64,000 nucleotides of DNA from Verpa conica (GCA_033030425.1 JAUFSD010000005.1:1725001-1789000); one strand, 5' to 3'; positions 37,185 to 50,122 are shown, numbered from the stretch's first letter. Notes: generated by a model from the letters alone, not told the origin. Translations and numbers: made by a program.

Positions 37185-38112
37185 ATGAAGGGCTGGTAGC
37201 CGCAGTGAGCTTAAGTGGGGCAGCGGGGGAGGGGGCGATGATCAGATATCACCATGTCCCGGGGCCTTGTGTTATGATAATGAGTGCACTTAAACATAGG
37301 AAGCTGTGGAGCAAATAGAAGACAAAGACGGAAGTATTTCCAGAAGGGGAACCTGGTACATGGCGTCAAGTAATCCACTAGTATAACCAGCACAGCGATG
37401 TTCTATTGGTGGGCGTAGATGTGGAACAACGTGTCTCTAGAAAACAAATGCCGGACCGAGTATATCGAGTGATGTCGAGTGATTGCCGAAACCCTCGACT
37501 CCGTGAGGCGGGTGCCGAAGGCTACGGGTACCAGGCCCGTTTAAAGTGCAATCCCCAGTGCGAAGTGAAATTTTCAGCCGTTGCACTGAGGTATCATTCG
37601 GTGCGAGACATCAGTCTATATCTCAACTACCGAAGATTATTGCCTTCTGGGCCAGGGCTGACCTTCGAAATCTGCGTCCAGAAAAGATAGCGAATAGATG
37701 ATGACGTTGCAGGTACATATATATCTGTCCCTATTTCTTTTGTCAAAAACAAATCTGGATCAGCTGGGGATTTCGGACTCCTCCGCGGCCATACACCAGT
37801 GAGGCATTTTCAAGGTGTTTTTTGGCAGATAATTGATTCATGTCATTGATTCTGAAAGGGCTATATAGTCTCTCCTCGAGCCCTGTATAGATAGCTAGAG
37901 AAGGTAAGGAGAGATTGCTTTCTTGATGTGCTTGTTCTCTACGCGCTGCATTCTGGGGTCTTTGGGTGTCTTGTCTTGGCACTGGATCTGCCAACCCACC
38001 CCAACCTGAGCGTCCAACTTCACCACCATCCCACCAGGACTATCTCGCCACCGATCCCCTATCATCTCCCAGCGGTCTATATCGATACCCCCCATATACT
38101 ACTACACTCACG
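37185..38112. other. Spacer and promoter region before the mS38 gene
   Basis: Frames of 60-94 codons without family signature occur on both strands. A variant CGAGTGAT motif lies near 37468. The last 150 bases are C-rich leader for the next gene. Confidence 0.4.
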
Positions 38113-39131
38113 ATGTTTACTCTCCGCCGCATCGCGCTCGCCCCGCGCGTCTGCGGCGTTGCACCCACACCTGCTGTATCGATGCCCTTGATAGCCTGCC
38201 AGCGGAATAGACGGTACTCAAGCAGCAGCAGCAAGCCGAGTAACCCCTCTGATGGTGCACGGTCTCCGAGCAGTAGCAGTGGAACGACAACCTCTGGGAT
38301 TTCAGCTGCCACGACAACGACGATTAAAAGGAATGGGAGGGTGGGGCTGAAGACAATCAGGACTGCCATGGGCATGAAAGAGGGGACGAAGATACCAGTT
38401 GTACCGAGTACTGATCATTTACATCCTGCTGGTATGTCATGATTATTCCCATTACCTACCTCTCATACCCCTCCCCCCATTCTGCCTGAGTCACCACTAC
38501 TGGATACCAGGGGCAAACAGTTTTAACCCTAACCCCCCTCACAGACGTAGCAATTTCTACATTCTTCGCCCAACACCGCCCTGTCAGCATCTCGCACGTC
38601 GTCCCCCTCTCCTACTCCGAGAACTCATTCGACTCAATCTTCGCTCGCCGTAAGCTCAGTCCAATCCATGACAGTGCAGCCTCCTCCAACGCAGCGGACT
38701 TTGAAGCCCTCGAATCCGCTGCTTCTGGTGGACTGGAGCCTAATATGCATTCTTCCTCTGCATCTGGGGAGCAGAATGCAAACTCCCCAGTAAGGCTCCC
38801 ACAGCACCTGTTGCAGTTGGGAAAGCGTTTTATGCCTTTCTGCCCGCCTCCTGTGCCAGTCCCTCAGACGGCATTTGTAAGACCAGTGAAGGTATTTGCC
38901 AATAAAATTGACATGCCCATGGAACGCATCATGATCCGACAACAGATTAGAGAGGAGCCAGCGGCAGAGGAGAGGGGTGAGATGATAGAGCCAGAGGGGG
39001 AGCATAAAGGTGTGATGCAGGCACTCTCTGTGAAAAGGAGGAGGGGATTGAGGATGAAGAAGCATAAGCTAAAGAAGCTGAGGAAGAGAACAAGGAATTT
39101 GAGAAGAAGAATTGAGTCACACTCTAGATAA
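38113..39131 (+). CDS. COX24: Mitochondrial small ribosomal subunit protein mS38 (COX24/AURKAIP1 domain)
   Basis: A mitochondrial small-subunit ribosomal protein; the yeast homologue Cox24/Qri5 is needed for COX1 mRNA processing and expression. Exons 38113-38431 and 38545-39131 join through a 113-nt GTATGT..ACAG intron to 301 residues. The identifying part is the very basic C-terminal helix (SVKRRRGLRMKKHKLKKLRK followed by RTRNLRRRIE), the COX24 domain at about 261-296. The N-terminus (MFTLRRIALAPRVCGV, then QRNRRYSSSSS) is a clear mitochondrial presequence with an RRYSS processing-type site. The middle is Ser/Thr-rich and poorly conserved, as in other fungal members, and carries an AGC trinucleotide run. 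The domain is short, so the call rests on that helix plus the presequence. Confidence 0.86.
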
Positions 39132-40428
39132 GTACCCCCTATCTTAGTGACATGGGAAGGTGCTCTATGTGCATGGTATATAGACCGAGCGCTGTGGATA
39201 CTTAGTTGTTAGACTGCATGTGGCTTTGGTGTTTTTTCCCATCTGTGTTTGGCTTCGCCATTTAGAGCGATTGTGTCCATAGTGGGTGTTGAATCTGGAT
39301 TATGGACTCTCTTATCTCCTAGCTGTTCTTTTTTTTATTTTTATCTCTCGTTTTAGGATTGTTCTACTTTGTCGCGTGTGTGTGATTACTGTGACGATTT
39401 CCTATCTTACAATTACTAGAGAGTGCAAGATGATTTCGGGTGGGCGTTCAAATAAAAATACATGATTCAATCGACTGTTTCCGAAGAGCTGTTTACATAG
39501 TGACTATGACCATCAATACTCAACTCCCCATCCAAGCACAGGGAGTTGGGAGTATTAACGCATAGCTACCATAGGTCGCCCCGCATTTCCAACTGCCCCA
39601 GCCAAAGGTTTGATTCTCGGTGCGCTTAGTATCATGATCCTACTGGCGGGGTTTCTTGCTGTGGTACTGGGCCCTCCAATTCTATATGTAATATCCAAAA
39701 TACACATTTAGTCACCAGAAATGTCGCCTATTGAGGATATTTGAAGTTTATAAAAATAAAAATAAATGGGGGTTGATGTCCTGTATTTTTGCAGTGATGT
39801 AATGGGATAATGGTATCAAACTGTAAAAGTCCAGCCCCTGAATATGTGTGGGCGCGTATAGGTCTCAGTCAGGAGAACTTGTATAGATCTGTATTTTTCA
39901 AGGCTTTAACTACTTCTGGAAAAAAGGGGATATGTGGGAGGGGTGGATAGGGGAATTTGTATATGCTTGTATTGGAGTGTATAGGTATATATTTTTTTTT
40001 TAAACAAACTATAATTTATCTTCCATGCTTTTTTGTTCGGTGTGGTGTTTATGTAGCCTAGGTGTATGAATATCCATGGCTACTTATACAAATAACTTAT
40101 GATACTCTATATAATAATCTCTATACTAGTATTAGTGTAGGTTAGGTTACGTGATTGCTTTTGGACTTCAAAAACTTACAGGTGTTGGAATACCGAGTGA
40201 TGTCATGTGATTTTAGATACAACCAAACACTGCTGATGTGAACTGAGGACTGCCTACAAAATTAAGTCCTTCCTAGACCTAACTAAACCTAACTGGTTTT
40301 AGTTTTTTTCCCCTGGTGTTGAGTATGACCGATCTAACCCTAGCCCTAGTCCGAACGCTAGAAAAATTTAACCCGATACTAATCTATCACGCCCCCCCCC
40401 AACAAACCCAAAAAGAATTCTCATAGAA
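39132..40428. other. mS38 3' region and AT-rich spacer
   Basis: T-rich 3' sequence is followed by AT-rich DNA with no gene. A CGAGTGAT motif lies at 40194-40212. Confidence 0.45.
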
Positions 40429-40500
40429 GCCCCACGCGGGGGTCGAACCCGCAACCTTGAGATTAAGAGTCTCACGCTCTACCGATTGAGCTAGCGAGGC
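40429..40500 (-). tRNA. tRNA-Lys(CTT), intronless
   Basis: Minus-strand 72-nt gene, identical to the copy at 34490-34561, with CTT anticodon, intact arms and no intron. A T5 run follows downstream on the minus strand (A5 near 40411 on the plus strand), matching a polymerase III terminator. Confidence 0.97.
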
Positions 40501-41097
40501 TTGAAGACTCTGACTGACTATCTTGTTTACTAGATGGGGAAATATAACTGAAAAGTTGTAAGAACTACCACTAAAACCGAGGCAAGGAAACTCCAAGTAT
40601 CTCGAAGGGATTGGATTACGTATGAAGCTGTAGAATCGTAATTTCTAAATATAGTGACTATATAAGGCTAACTTAGGTGTATTATAGTATTATTTGTGGT
40701 CAAAACGATCTGGAATCCCTAGGGTACCCTTATTGTGGTGGTTTGGCCTTCCTCGTTGCTACGAGTACCTCGGGGTTCAAATCGTTTTGACCACCAATAA
40801 TACGATGAGGTTTGGCCTGAAGAAACCTACAACCTAAGTGGTTGCTAGTGGGCCTTCCTAATCGCTAGGTTCGGAACCTTCTAGAAATTTTTCGTTAGTT
40901 TTGTTAGTATTTCACAAGGATATCCGAAAGTTCCCTACCAAGAACAAAAACTATTTCCCTCTATAGTTTGTAAGAAAATTACATATATTATTGTCACTAC
41001 TAATAGTGGGTAGAGTAATGCTACCCAATGTTATCCACCGTTAAACGCCATTAACTTCACCAAAGTCAATCTTCATTTTGAATTTATAAACTACACT
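40501..41097. other. Spacer with a foldback repeat
   Basis: No gene is seen. It contains the inverted repeat described separately at 40688-40802 and the 3' side of the PTPA gene. Confidence 0.45.
40688..40802. repeat. Inverted repeat (22-bp arms, one mismatch)
   Basis: The arm at 40688-40709 pairs with 40781-40802. Shared core: GTGGTCAAAACGAT. Pairing continues imperfectly inward (GGAATCCCTAGGGTAC against a related sequence). The loop is about 71 nt. It looks like a small foldback or MITE-like element. No target duplication was established. Confidence 0.75.
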
Positions 41098-42331
41098 TTA
41101 GTCAAATGGAATTCTCGGAATAGTTCTTAACCTCTGCTTCTCTTCATCCTTCCTTGCACCAATCGCTGATGGCACCTTAATTCCACAGCACTCTCCCCAA
41201 CCACTGTGCACATGTGTCATACCATCATTATCAACTACCACCCTCCCCTCCTTAAACTCGACTGCCCTCTCCTCCTCCTCATAAACCCCCATACCTTCCG
41301 CCGCTTTTAAAATGCCACCGAATAGGAAGTGTTGCATAACCGGTAATTTCCCCAAAACTTCAGTCTCATACATCTTCTTCATCCCGTCTGTAATCTTGGC
41401 CCAGTTCCTTGCATTCGAAATATCATCCAACATTGGTGAATGCCATCGCAGCTTCGCGGTAGTCTTGATAGAGTTAATAAAAGATATACAGCCAAGGTAC
41501 ATATACTCTTTTGAGAACTCTTCGAGGATTTCGGGGTCATGGATGCATTTCGGACGGAGGTGGGGGTGGGAATATAACTGGGCGGCGCCGAATAGGAAAG
41601 GAAGGTATTGGTAGTCATCAAGTCCCCATACACCATGGGAGCCAGCGGGCTCAAGGAGATAGGTTGTCTGAATGTGGCGCATTAGCGAGATGTAGCGGTT
41701 GAAGACACGAAGGATTAAGGCTTGATAGTCGGTGGGCGTAATGAGCGATAGTTGGCGGAAGCAAAGCCTAAAATACTCATTGGTAAGCAAGGTGGAATAT
41801 ATCCTGAGGGAATAGTGATATCTACAGCCAGGACATAAAATTGAGCTCGTGGCCAGAACCATAGTCGATTCGGGTACGGTTACCAAAAGACTCAATAAAG
41901 TAACGTCTCACTTCTTCGTTTGCAGCTTCCGAAGGCAACCCCAAGTCCTCGTGGAACTTCCCAGCCCGCTCCACAACAGCATCATAAAAACCTATGAAAG
42001 ACTTGTTCCCAAATCTACCTGCAGCTTCTTCGGGAGGATTCTCATCGACAAGTTTTTGTACTTCCTCAAGGATATTCAGGAGCTTCTCCACGAGTGGAGA
42101 TACTATGCATTGATGAGAATTTTTGATGTTGAGAACAGAGTTTTTGAGGTCGGTTATGAAACAGACAATGAGATCATGTGTAGGTGATGCTGTGTAGAGT
42201 ACTAGGTCATTAACAGTTACGAGGCGTCTTTCGGGAGTTGTGAAGGTGATGCTTTGGATGGGGGGTGGCGGTGGAGCAGTAGGTTCGGTGTTCTGGGGGG
42301 GTTTCGGTGGCCTATTAAGAGAGGCCGGCAT
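41098..42331 (-). CDS. Serine/threonine-protein phosphatase 2A activator (PTPA/RRD family)
   Basis: A peptidyl-prolyl isomerase-like activator that helps fold and activate PP2A-type phosphatases. Minus-strand exons 42331-41826 and 41767-41098 join through a 58-nt GTAGAT..TTAG intron to 391 residues, the usual length. Family landmarks in order are FITDLKNSV and a following helical region (about 60-110), FGNKSFIGFYDAV, GSGHELNFMSWLLCFRQL across the splice, then LEPAGSHGVWGLDDYQYLPF with LFGAAQL, HPHLRPKCIHD, YLGCISFINSIKTTAKLRWH, SPMLDDISNARNWAKITDGM and SGWGECCGIKVPSAIGA. The first 30 residues are Pro-rich. Yeasts and moulds have two paralogues, RRD1 and RRD2, and I cannot say which this is. 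Confidence 0.94.
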
Positions 42332-43624
42332 GGTGATACTCTTCTAATGATATAAGAGTAACTTTGTTTTGTACGGGTTGATATTAGTTGAGTTATTTCC
42401 CTGTCCGATTGGGGTGAAAGCTATCAGTCTGGATGTTCGGATGAGGTGAGTGTGGATGCGGAGGGGCGGCTCAGGTTGCCTCACTAACGCGCGGGTAATT
42501 CCGCTCCACTATCGGAACAACCCTTTCCCTGGTGCATAGGGCCAATATGCCTTCAGCCAGAGATGATAGCCCTATTCTCATCTTTACCAACCATAGAAGT
42601 GTAGCCCTAGATTTAAATTTAAGCGGTTTAGATCTTATCTCAGATCCATTTAGTGCCAGGTTAATGTTCCTTTCTGCTTTTTGTACGGAGAAAGGGCAGA
42701 ACCGATATGTAGTCTTGATAGAGATTCAAAAAGGGCCAATGACTATTGTTTAGAATAGCACTACAATTCCGATACTGCATAACAAGGCTGACATAGCTGA
42801 AGGATTTTCGGGATAATAAAGGTAAAGATCAAAGCTCATAGGCTTATGGAGTTTTGTGCAGTTGGTCTAGATCAGGTTATCTATTCTCTGCATCTGCATC
42901 TCGGGAGGCTGGACGATTGACAGCTGTCGAGATTCCTCTTATCGCTAGATGAACGAGGTCAGGTTTAACTTCAGCCAGCCGCATAGGGTTAGGTGTAGAT
43001 GAGATGCACCTCACTCCACCAAGCTACGCTATCTCTATCTACATGTAGTACCGAGTCGCGTGTGTCTACTTCTCATGACCTAATTCCCACATCAGCGCCT
43101 CGCCACGAGAAGAATAACAACGAGGACCATCCTATAAAATACAAGGAAGCAAGCAATACAAGGACGAGTTTATGCTTGCTGATGACGTTGTATACTATTT
43201 GCTGCTTGCTGTTGGTTCCGTTTCAGCGAGTTGATGTCGTGGTCGAGGCCAGGGAGCCACACACCCGCCGGTCTACGGAATGACCCTGTCATCCGTCCCA
43301 AGGACTAGGGTCTTGCCTGCTGATAGTAGTTGTGGGTCCGTCCTTCCTTTTATTCCTCTGTGCCCCCATTCTATGCTCTTATGCCCCTCGTTCTCTTCCT
43401 GGATACTATAACAGTTCTTATCCTCTTGGTCTCGTGCTCTCCCCTCATTCTCTAGCCGCTCATCCCGAGACAACCCTATCACTCCATCCATTCATCCAGC
43501 TGACTGCTGCTCAGTCATATCATTATCAGTTCCTAAATCCCACCACTATCACAGCTTCCCTTGGGAACCTATTTACTCCTATCTTGTTATCGCACCGATT
43601 TTCTTCTGCTGAAACACGAAAGAT
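42332..43624. other. Promoter region shared by PTPA (-) and the lipase gene (+)
   Basis: About 1.3 kb lies between divergent start codons. Frames of 70-130 codons (for example 43332-43724, which overlaps the lipase start in another frame) have no family signature. The right half is pyrimidine-rich, like a fungal promoter or leader. Confidence 0.4.
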
Positions 43625-45496
43625 ATGGAAGCTTCAGCTCCCAGCAGCAAAGGTGACCACCTTTGTGTACTCGTCCATGGGTAAGCTACCTACTAGCTAC
43701 GTTAGCTACCCGCAAGCTTGCTAATTATCGACCGCTGCTAAATAGATTATGGGGAAACCCCGCACATCTTCAGTACCTCGCTTCAGCAATGCGGGACCGC
43801 TACGATGAGTCAGTGTTGCAGATCCTTGTCGTTAAGCGTAACTCTGGAACTTTCACCTATGATGGAATTGAAACGGGCGGTGAGCGGGTGACCAGAGAGA
43901 TTGAAGATGCATTGGAGGAGTCCGCCAGGAACGGAACTGAAATTCGGAAGATCAGTATCGTTGGATATTCCTTAGGTGGGTTGCGTATAAATCTTCTGCG
44001 TGGTAGACTCATAGTACTTAAATATATTTTGAGAGGGAAAAGCATCCTGGATATTGGGCTGAGGCAACGGGAATAAGGTGAGGCTCAACGAGGCTGACTA
44101 GTGGGTGAGTTTCACTTTTTTAGGGGGACTCGTTGCAAGGTACGCTATTGGGTTGTTATTCTCCAAGGGATACTTTGAAAAGATCCAACCTGTGGTATGT
44201 TCCCTTATAGCCTCTTGGCAGCCCCTTCGGGTACTTACTCGAGATAGAACTTTTGTACATTTGCAACTCCACATCTCGGTGTGAGAACACCGCTCCTTGG
44301 ATGGCACAATCATATCTGGTTTGTCTTAGAACCCCCCCTTTTTTTATACTCTATCCTAAAGTTTTTTGGCCAGGAATGTCGTTGGGGCCCGTACACTCTC
44401 TGCTTCAGGGCGCCAGCTCTTTACAATCGATAATTTCCGCAATACCAACCGGCCGTTGCTTTCGATCCTTGCTGATAAGGACTCGGTATTTTACAAAGGC
44501 CTTTTACTATTCCCCAACAAGGTCCTTTACGCAAATATTATTAATGATCGCTCGGCGTGCTTTTACACAACTGCCATATCTCGATCTGACCCATATGCTA
44601 ATCTTCCATCTATTTCGGTCAACTATGTCCCCGGTTATTCCCCAATTATTCTCAATCCCGAGAACCCATTCTCACCTTGCACAAAAGAAGATGAAAAGCT
44701 TCCTGTAACCCATCGTATTACCAAGACCACCACAGGCGTTGCAACAAGACTACCCATGGTACTCATATATTCTCTTATAATTCCAGTTGGAATAGTCGTT
44801 TTCCTACTTACTTCCATCGTTCAAACATTCTCGAGTAAGCGGAGGATTAGACTCCATTCAAGTGATGAGAGCTTGAATTATCATAGGTTGCCGTTATTGG
44901 TTGAAGAGATGCAAGAAGCAGCGGAAGGAATTATTGAAGATATCCACCATGAGATGAGTCCGCAGCATTTACCGTCTGGCTCCGAGGAGAGTTTAAACAT
45001 TTCGCCAGTTTCTACGATATCAGGGGTATCCGAGACTAGGTGGGAAATGCCCAGCTCCGATTTCAATGAAAGAGAACCGAAAACACAACTGCATTCCCAC
45101 TCTACTTCAGAAAGTGTTACTACACCACCTGCTACTTTAGGCATTACGAATCAGCAAGATAGCGAGAATATTTTGGCTGCAGACGAGCTTAGCCTTGGTA
45201 CACCAGCTAAGGAAACGAGAGATGATGGGAGCGATGGAACAGCCCTTGAAACGGAGGAGCTACTTCCTAAGAACAAAAGGCAGGTGGAGTTTCAAACACT
45301 CGCACTTACCCCTCATCAGTTTGAAATGATCGCCAGCCTGGACAAGTTGGGGATCAGGAAGTTTCCGGTATACATTCATAACGATAGACATTCTCACGCA
45401 GCCATAATTGTGAGAAAGCCGTGGTCGAGAAGATGGGAAGAAGGGAAAGTGGTCGTCGGTCATTGGCTGAACGAAGGGTTCAATGTTAGTACTTGA
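43625..45496 (+). CDS. DUF676 serine esterase/lipase (LPL1/ROG1-like)
   Basis: An alpha/beta-hydrolase of the DUF676 family; yeast Lpl1 is a lipid-droplet phospholipase and Rog1 a monoacylglycerol lipase. Exons 43625-43680, 43746-43975, 44124-44194, 44248-44318 and 44374-45496 give 516 residues. The oxyanion-side motif is VHGLWGNPAHL (about 17-27). The nucleophile elbow is GYSLGG with Ser94, interrupted by intron 2 inside the motif. TFATPHLGVRTP follows at about 122-133. A membrane helix near 269-291 (LPMVLIYSLIIPVGIVVFLL) may anchor the enzyme to a membrane or droplet. Residues about 300-430 are an acidic, Ser/Thr-rich insert. The C-terminal FPVYIHNDRHSHAAIIVRKP carries the likely catalytic His. 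Introns are 65, 148, 53 and 55 nt. The start is the ATG whose frame leads directly into VHGLWGN, but an upstream coding exon cannot be excluded. Confidence 0.88.
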
Positions 45497-48400
45497 ATAA
45501 CATGGTGTTCAATACAGGGTAGTGATGGTCAGTATAGGAGGAGAGTAGAAGAATTGTACTCAAGCGTAGGTACACATAGACTTTGCAATGGTAGGTTTTT
45601 TCGGTAATTTCGTCTACTGGATAGACCCCTCGCACTCATTTTTGATCAAGAACTTAGAGAAGAGACGTAGAGCATGATTCTCTTTTGCTAAACCTACAGC
45701 TAAGGATTCTTTGTTAGACATGTACAGTGGGTGTACCTTCTACTTTTTTTTATACTGTTACATACATACATACATGCACCATTCCTTTTGTGTTCCCTTA
45801 CCTGGTTTAAATTTAGAGGAGAGCTTTGTTTTTAGTTTAGAAATCTTTTGCTTTTCTTTTTTTTTTGTGATAGCGACTATGGTCTAGTGTTTTGTATTCA
45901 ACTAAAGACTATGGTGTAATACCTAACCCCGTCACAAATCCTCCTTCAGTTGACAGTAGAAGTATCTTCCCTTTCACCACTATGAAGGATGCTTTAGAAA
46001 TATCGTATACGGGTATAGCCACAAGTTCTTTCACATGTCAGTAGCATCATTCTTACCCTTAAAGAAAACCTGAGTATAAAAACCTAAGATACGTGATCAT
46101 AGAGATAGTATTTAGGACGCTGAAAATGCGCCAGGACCAAATATTTTTGATGTCTTGGCGCACTCTATTGCTAATAGAGTTAGTACTGCCAAGAACGCCA
46201 CGCAGTAGACCCTAGTGAGCGATCACTTGAACTGTAAGGGTCCGCCAAGATGTAGTAAATATCCTTGGCATATTTAACGTTCGAAAACATACATATAGGA
46301 ACGGTTTTTGTTTTTTGTTTTCCTCAATAAATAATAAATAGGGATGCAAATAAGTGATATAAAAAAGAGTTGCTAAAATGTGTCTTCTATGTATAATTTC
46401 TAAGAACGTACATGTAGTTGTCGTTGGAGATATTTGCCTATGTAGATAGATATAATGAGATTTTAGGATATCCTAGGATGCTCATCTACCTAGGTAAGAC
46501 GTGACGAAGCGTACGATCTGTGCAATAGGGCTGGTTATAGTCCTCATTTGATATATGATAGCAGGTTCACACAGTTCATACGCTTAGGGCCTGATATGGT
46601 TTTTTGACTCCCAAAATATCAAGCGCTATCACCGCTTGTCGGGCCTAGGCATTACCCCTCAATAGACTTCAGCCGTTCTTGTCTCGCCTGGGGAAGTTCG
46701 GAACGCCACCTATCCTGCATTACGCAACCTGCAGTTGAAACAGTTCCCCTCCAAGAAGTCCCAAGCCCTCGGGCCGAACACACCATAAGCGGAATACAAT
46801 ACCACGGTTCGGTGTTCAAGACCAGAAGACGCCTGGCCCCCTATTCATTTTTAGAGTTGATGCGTCACTAGAGCACCGGATGCAACAAAACGCCACTGGG
46901 TTCTGCAATACCGCTGATGTAGGTGGATGTAACACTTGCCGTGACGTGTCTAATCAATTATCGGTTTCTATTATCAGCTATGGGCTTTTGGCTGGTATCC
47001 AATTCTTCCCCTTAGGGAGGGGTGGCGTTGCTGGTATGTATGAACCCATGGTCATATTCATTGGGACCAGGAGACCAGGAATTGGCTTAGCTCTTATAGT
47101 TTCATAGATAACTGATATAGGGTATAGAGTCAGGTTGGAACAAGAATTTCACTAAAGGATCCTCCAAAGTAATCAATCAACATTAGTAATCTGAGAAAAT
47201 AATGAAATTGGAGGTGATAGTCACACAAGTTCTATTAAGCTTGGGCCCGAAAATAGGGTTTTTGGATACATGCTTAGATGGGACTCCTCTCAACAAAGCT
47301 AGTTGAAGGTCTTCATTAATTCGTCCAAGGAAAATGTGACCATACTGAATACTGAATCATCAGTTATAGTGATTCGAGGGTGCACAGAACAATTCCGCTA
47401 AACAGTTCGCTACTAATACCCTTCGGATTAGCGTTTTAATGTAAAGTTAACCGCTAACACTTATCTATCTATGGAAGATACATGATTGAAGACAGCTATA
47501 TGATCTGCTAGAAATAGCTATAGTTTACAAACTCGTTTGTAACTGCTATGCGAAAATCAAAATCATACATGCTAAACAGGATTTTGTGTTATCTTACACC
47601 CCAATTACAAGCTAAAAAAAGCTTTTGTCCTGACTTAGAGTGATAGTCAGGACTTATTGCAGAAAATTCTTGTTATTTTTAACCGAGCAGAGGTCAATGT
47701 GTGATAGTGATATTTAAGACTTGTACGACGGCTCAATCGGTTTGTTGGTATCCGTGGGCATGTCTTAGGGTCATCAGGGCCATAAGATTGGCTTGTTTGG
47801 TAGACATGTATGTGCTCTATGTGCTCTATGTGCGGTAAGTTCCTGCCACATATTCCTAGAGAGGTATTGCTAACCGTAAGTTGGCATGCGTGTGTGTAGT
47901 TAAGAAGTAGAGTATCTGCTTAATATGCTACTGGAGCCAGTTACATAAAATATTTCTTAGCGAGCACGATTAATCAACAACAGGTTAAAGTGTAGCCTGA
48001 ACCTACGATCTTTTAATAGCACGAAGGAAAAACTGGGTCAAGTAACTCTAGCTGTTCCGATATTACCTCCTCTATACTAGCAATCTTGGAGTAGTTCTGA
48101 ATTAAATAATAGTGAGCACCTATTCATAATATAAAATCTATAGGTATAGTGTCTTAAAGAGAATGAAGAACTTTGGTTATTCAGTAAGTTTCATTTACCA
48201 GCGGTATAGATGGGGTGATCTCAAGTTCTGGTTGTTACACCTGGTTCTCGGAGTGACTGCCGCTACTAAACGGAAAATAGCTTCGGTTCTCGGTCCTTTC
48301 CTTCGCAATGTACCTATAAAAACTTCCACGTTGTCTTGTACATGGAGTTCCTTCTGCTTCCTATGGCGCAATGTTAAGTCCGGGGCCGTTGCCGGTCTAG

Positions 48401-48867
48401 ATGCTGGTCGGTAGTGTCTCACACAGAGTCCATAGCTCTCATTTTAGGTTCAACGCTGCCGGAGGGGTTCAGGCAAACCGGTGAATCCTGATCGACGCAA
48501 GCAAAAAAAGAAAAGAAATGGGGCGTGACAGTATATGGCCAGAGGTCTCCACCAGGAAATTCTTCTTGGAAGCTACTCTCTAGGTGAAACCCATGTAGCC
48601 AAGGAATTCTGAATGTTCATGAGTAAGTTACTCTACCCCTTGTTTTCTTTCCTATAGGAGGGTCTACAAAGGTTAGGGTTCCTGGGTTTCAATTCTTCGC
48701 AAGGGACTGGAAATATCCATTGGACCCCTCCCCCAACGGGCCGTTCCGGATATGTACCATACTTAAGCCAGAAGCTGAGCATTCTACAATATTTTATGAA
48801 GCAGCCTAAGACGAAAGCGATTTGGGGAAAAGGAATTTCATGGAGGCGTATGGCCTTTTAGTGCCCT
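45497..48867. other. AT-rich spacer with decayed DNA
   Basis: No supported gene. A GC-richer patch at about 46.6-47.1 kb holds a 75-codon frame without signature and may be a less mutated repeat fragment. A short tandem duplication of TGTGCTCTA occurs near 47812-47831. The right end is the promoter side of the methyltransferase gene. Confidence 0.45.
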
Positions 48868-48874
48868 TATATAA
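48868..48874 (+). promoter_or_regulatory. Probable TATA box of LaeA-like methyltransferase A
   Basis: TATATAA lies 105 nt before the predicted ATG at 48979, in a C/T-flanked context. The spacing is plausible for a fungal promoter. Confidence 0.5.
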
Positions 48875-48978
48875 GGCTATCAGGACCCACCTCCCAAATC
48901 TCCGGTACCACCCTAAATCCGCATACAACTGAAGCCATATATATTTTTATTTACGTGGATTGGTTTTACGAGTATATT

Positions 48979-50122
48979 ATGTCAAACTATGTTATTGAAG
49001 TTGATCAGTATCCCGAGTACTCAGTGGACTCAGCTTATATGAGTGAGTATGATACAGATACGTCAAGTCTTGCGAGTCATATGAAGGACCATGTTTTTGA
49101 GAATGGGAGAAGGTTCCATGGATGGCATCAGGTAGGGAGTCTCTAAGGGAACATTCATTGAAACCATAATATAGTAGTCTTCAGTAGTTAACAGGTTTTG
49201 TGGTTGTCAGGGGAGATACGCAATGCCTAACGACGAAGAGGAGCAGGATAGAATGGACTTGCAACATCATATCTGTTTGTTGATACGGAAAGGCCGTCTC
49301 TACAGTGCCCCACACATCAAGGACCTTGAGAGGATTCTTGATGTCGGTACAGGGAATGGTATCTGGGCTATCGACTGCGGAGAGTAAGTAGCTTCTCGTT
49401 CCTAACTATTCCTTCCTTCCGCCCCCTCCCTTTCTGACAATTAACTTAGTCAATACCCAAACGCCCAAGTAATCGGTGTCGACCTCTCCCCGATCCAACC
49501 AAGATGGGTTCCCCCCAACGTCACATTCGAGGTTGATGATGTCGAACAGACCTGGACGCATCAAAGTAACAGTTTTGACCTTATCCATATCCGTCAGCTA
49601 GGGGGCTTTATCGATGACTGGCGGAGAATATACGAGCAGGCCCTACGGGTGTTGAAACCTGGTGGTATTATTGAAATTGACGACTTTATCGAGATTCAAT
49701 GCGACGACGGCACCGTCCCAGAGGACGCGGCGATGATGAAATGGTCCAAGTTGTGGGTTGAAGCTATTGAAAAAAGCGGACGAACACTACCTATGAAAGA
49801 GCATGCCCAAGAACTTGCTAAAGTAGGATTCGAGCAAATCAAGTACGAGCATATGAAGGTAGCAGTCGGAACCTGGCCCAAAAATAAAGCAGAGAAGGAT
49901 ATGGGATATTACATGCGCCAGCACATGATTGATGGGTGCGAGAGTATAGCCCTAGGTGTGTTTACGAGATTTTTGGGGTGGGGAAAGGATGACGTGGATA
50001 TTTTAAATGAGAGTTTGAGGAGTGAACTGAGGAATAAGAATTATCACTCATATGTGAATTATCATACTACTTATGGGAAGAAGAAGCCGATGGAGTGTAG
50101 TAGGGGTTCTGTAGCTGTATGA
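48979..50122 (+). CDS. LaeA-like SAM-dependent methyltransferase (copy A)
   Basis: A class I methyltransferase of the fungal TAM/LaeA-like group; LaeA itself is a nuclear regulator of secondary metabolism, but most relatives have unknown substrates. Exons 48979-49131, 49211-49383 and 49450-50122 give 332 residues. The family entry motif is FENGRRFHGWHQ then GRYAMPNDEEEQDRMD. SAM motif I is RILDVGTGNGIWAID (94-101 core). IGVDLSPIQPRWVPPNVTFE follows with acidic motif II, then FDLIHIRQLGGFIDDW and ALRVLKPGGIIEIDD (post-I and motif III). The C-terminal part includes the typical FTRFLGW. The N-terminal 40 residues are acidic and Tyr/Ser-rich. I chose ATG 48979; an in-frame GTG upstream is not needed. 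It converges with copy B, which has the same exon plan. Confidence 0.92.
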
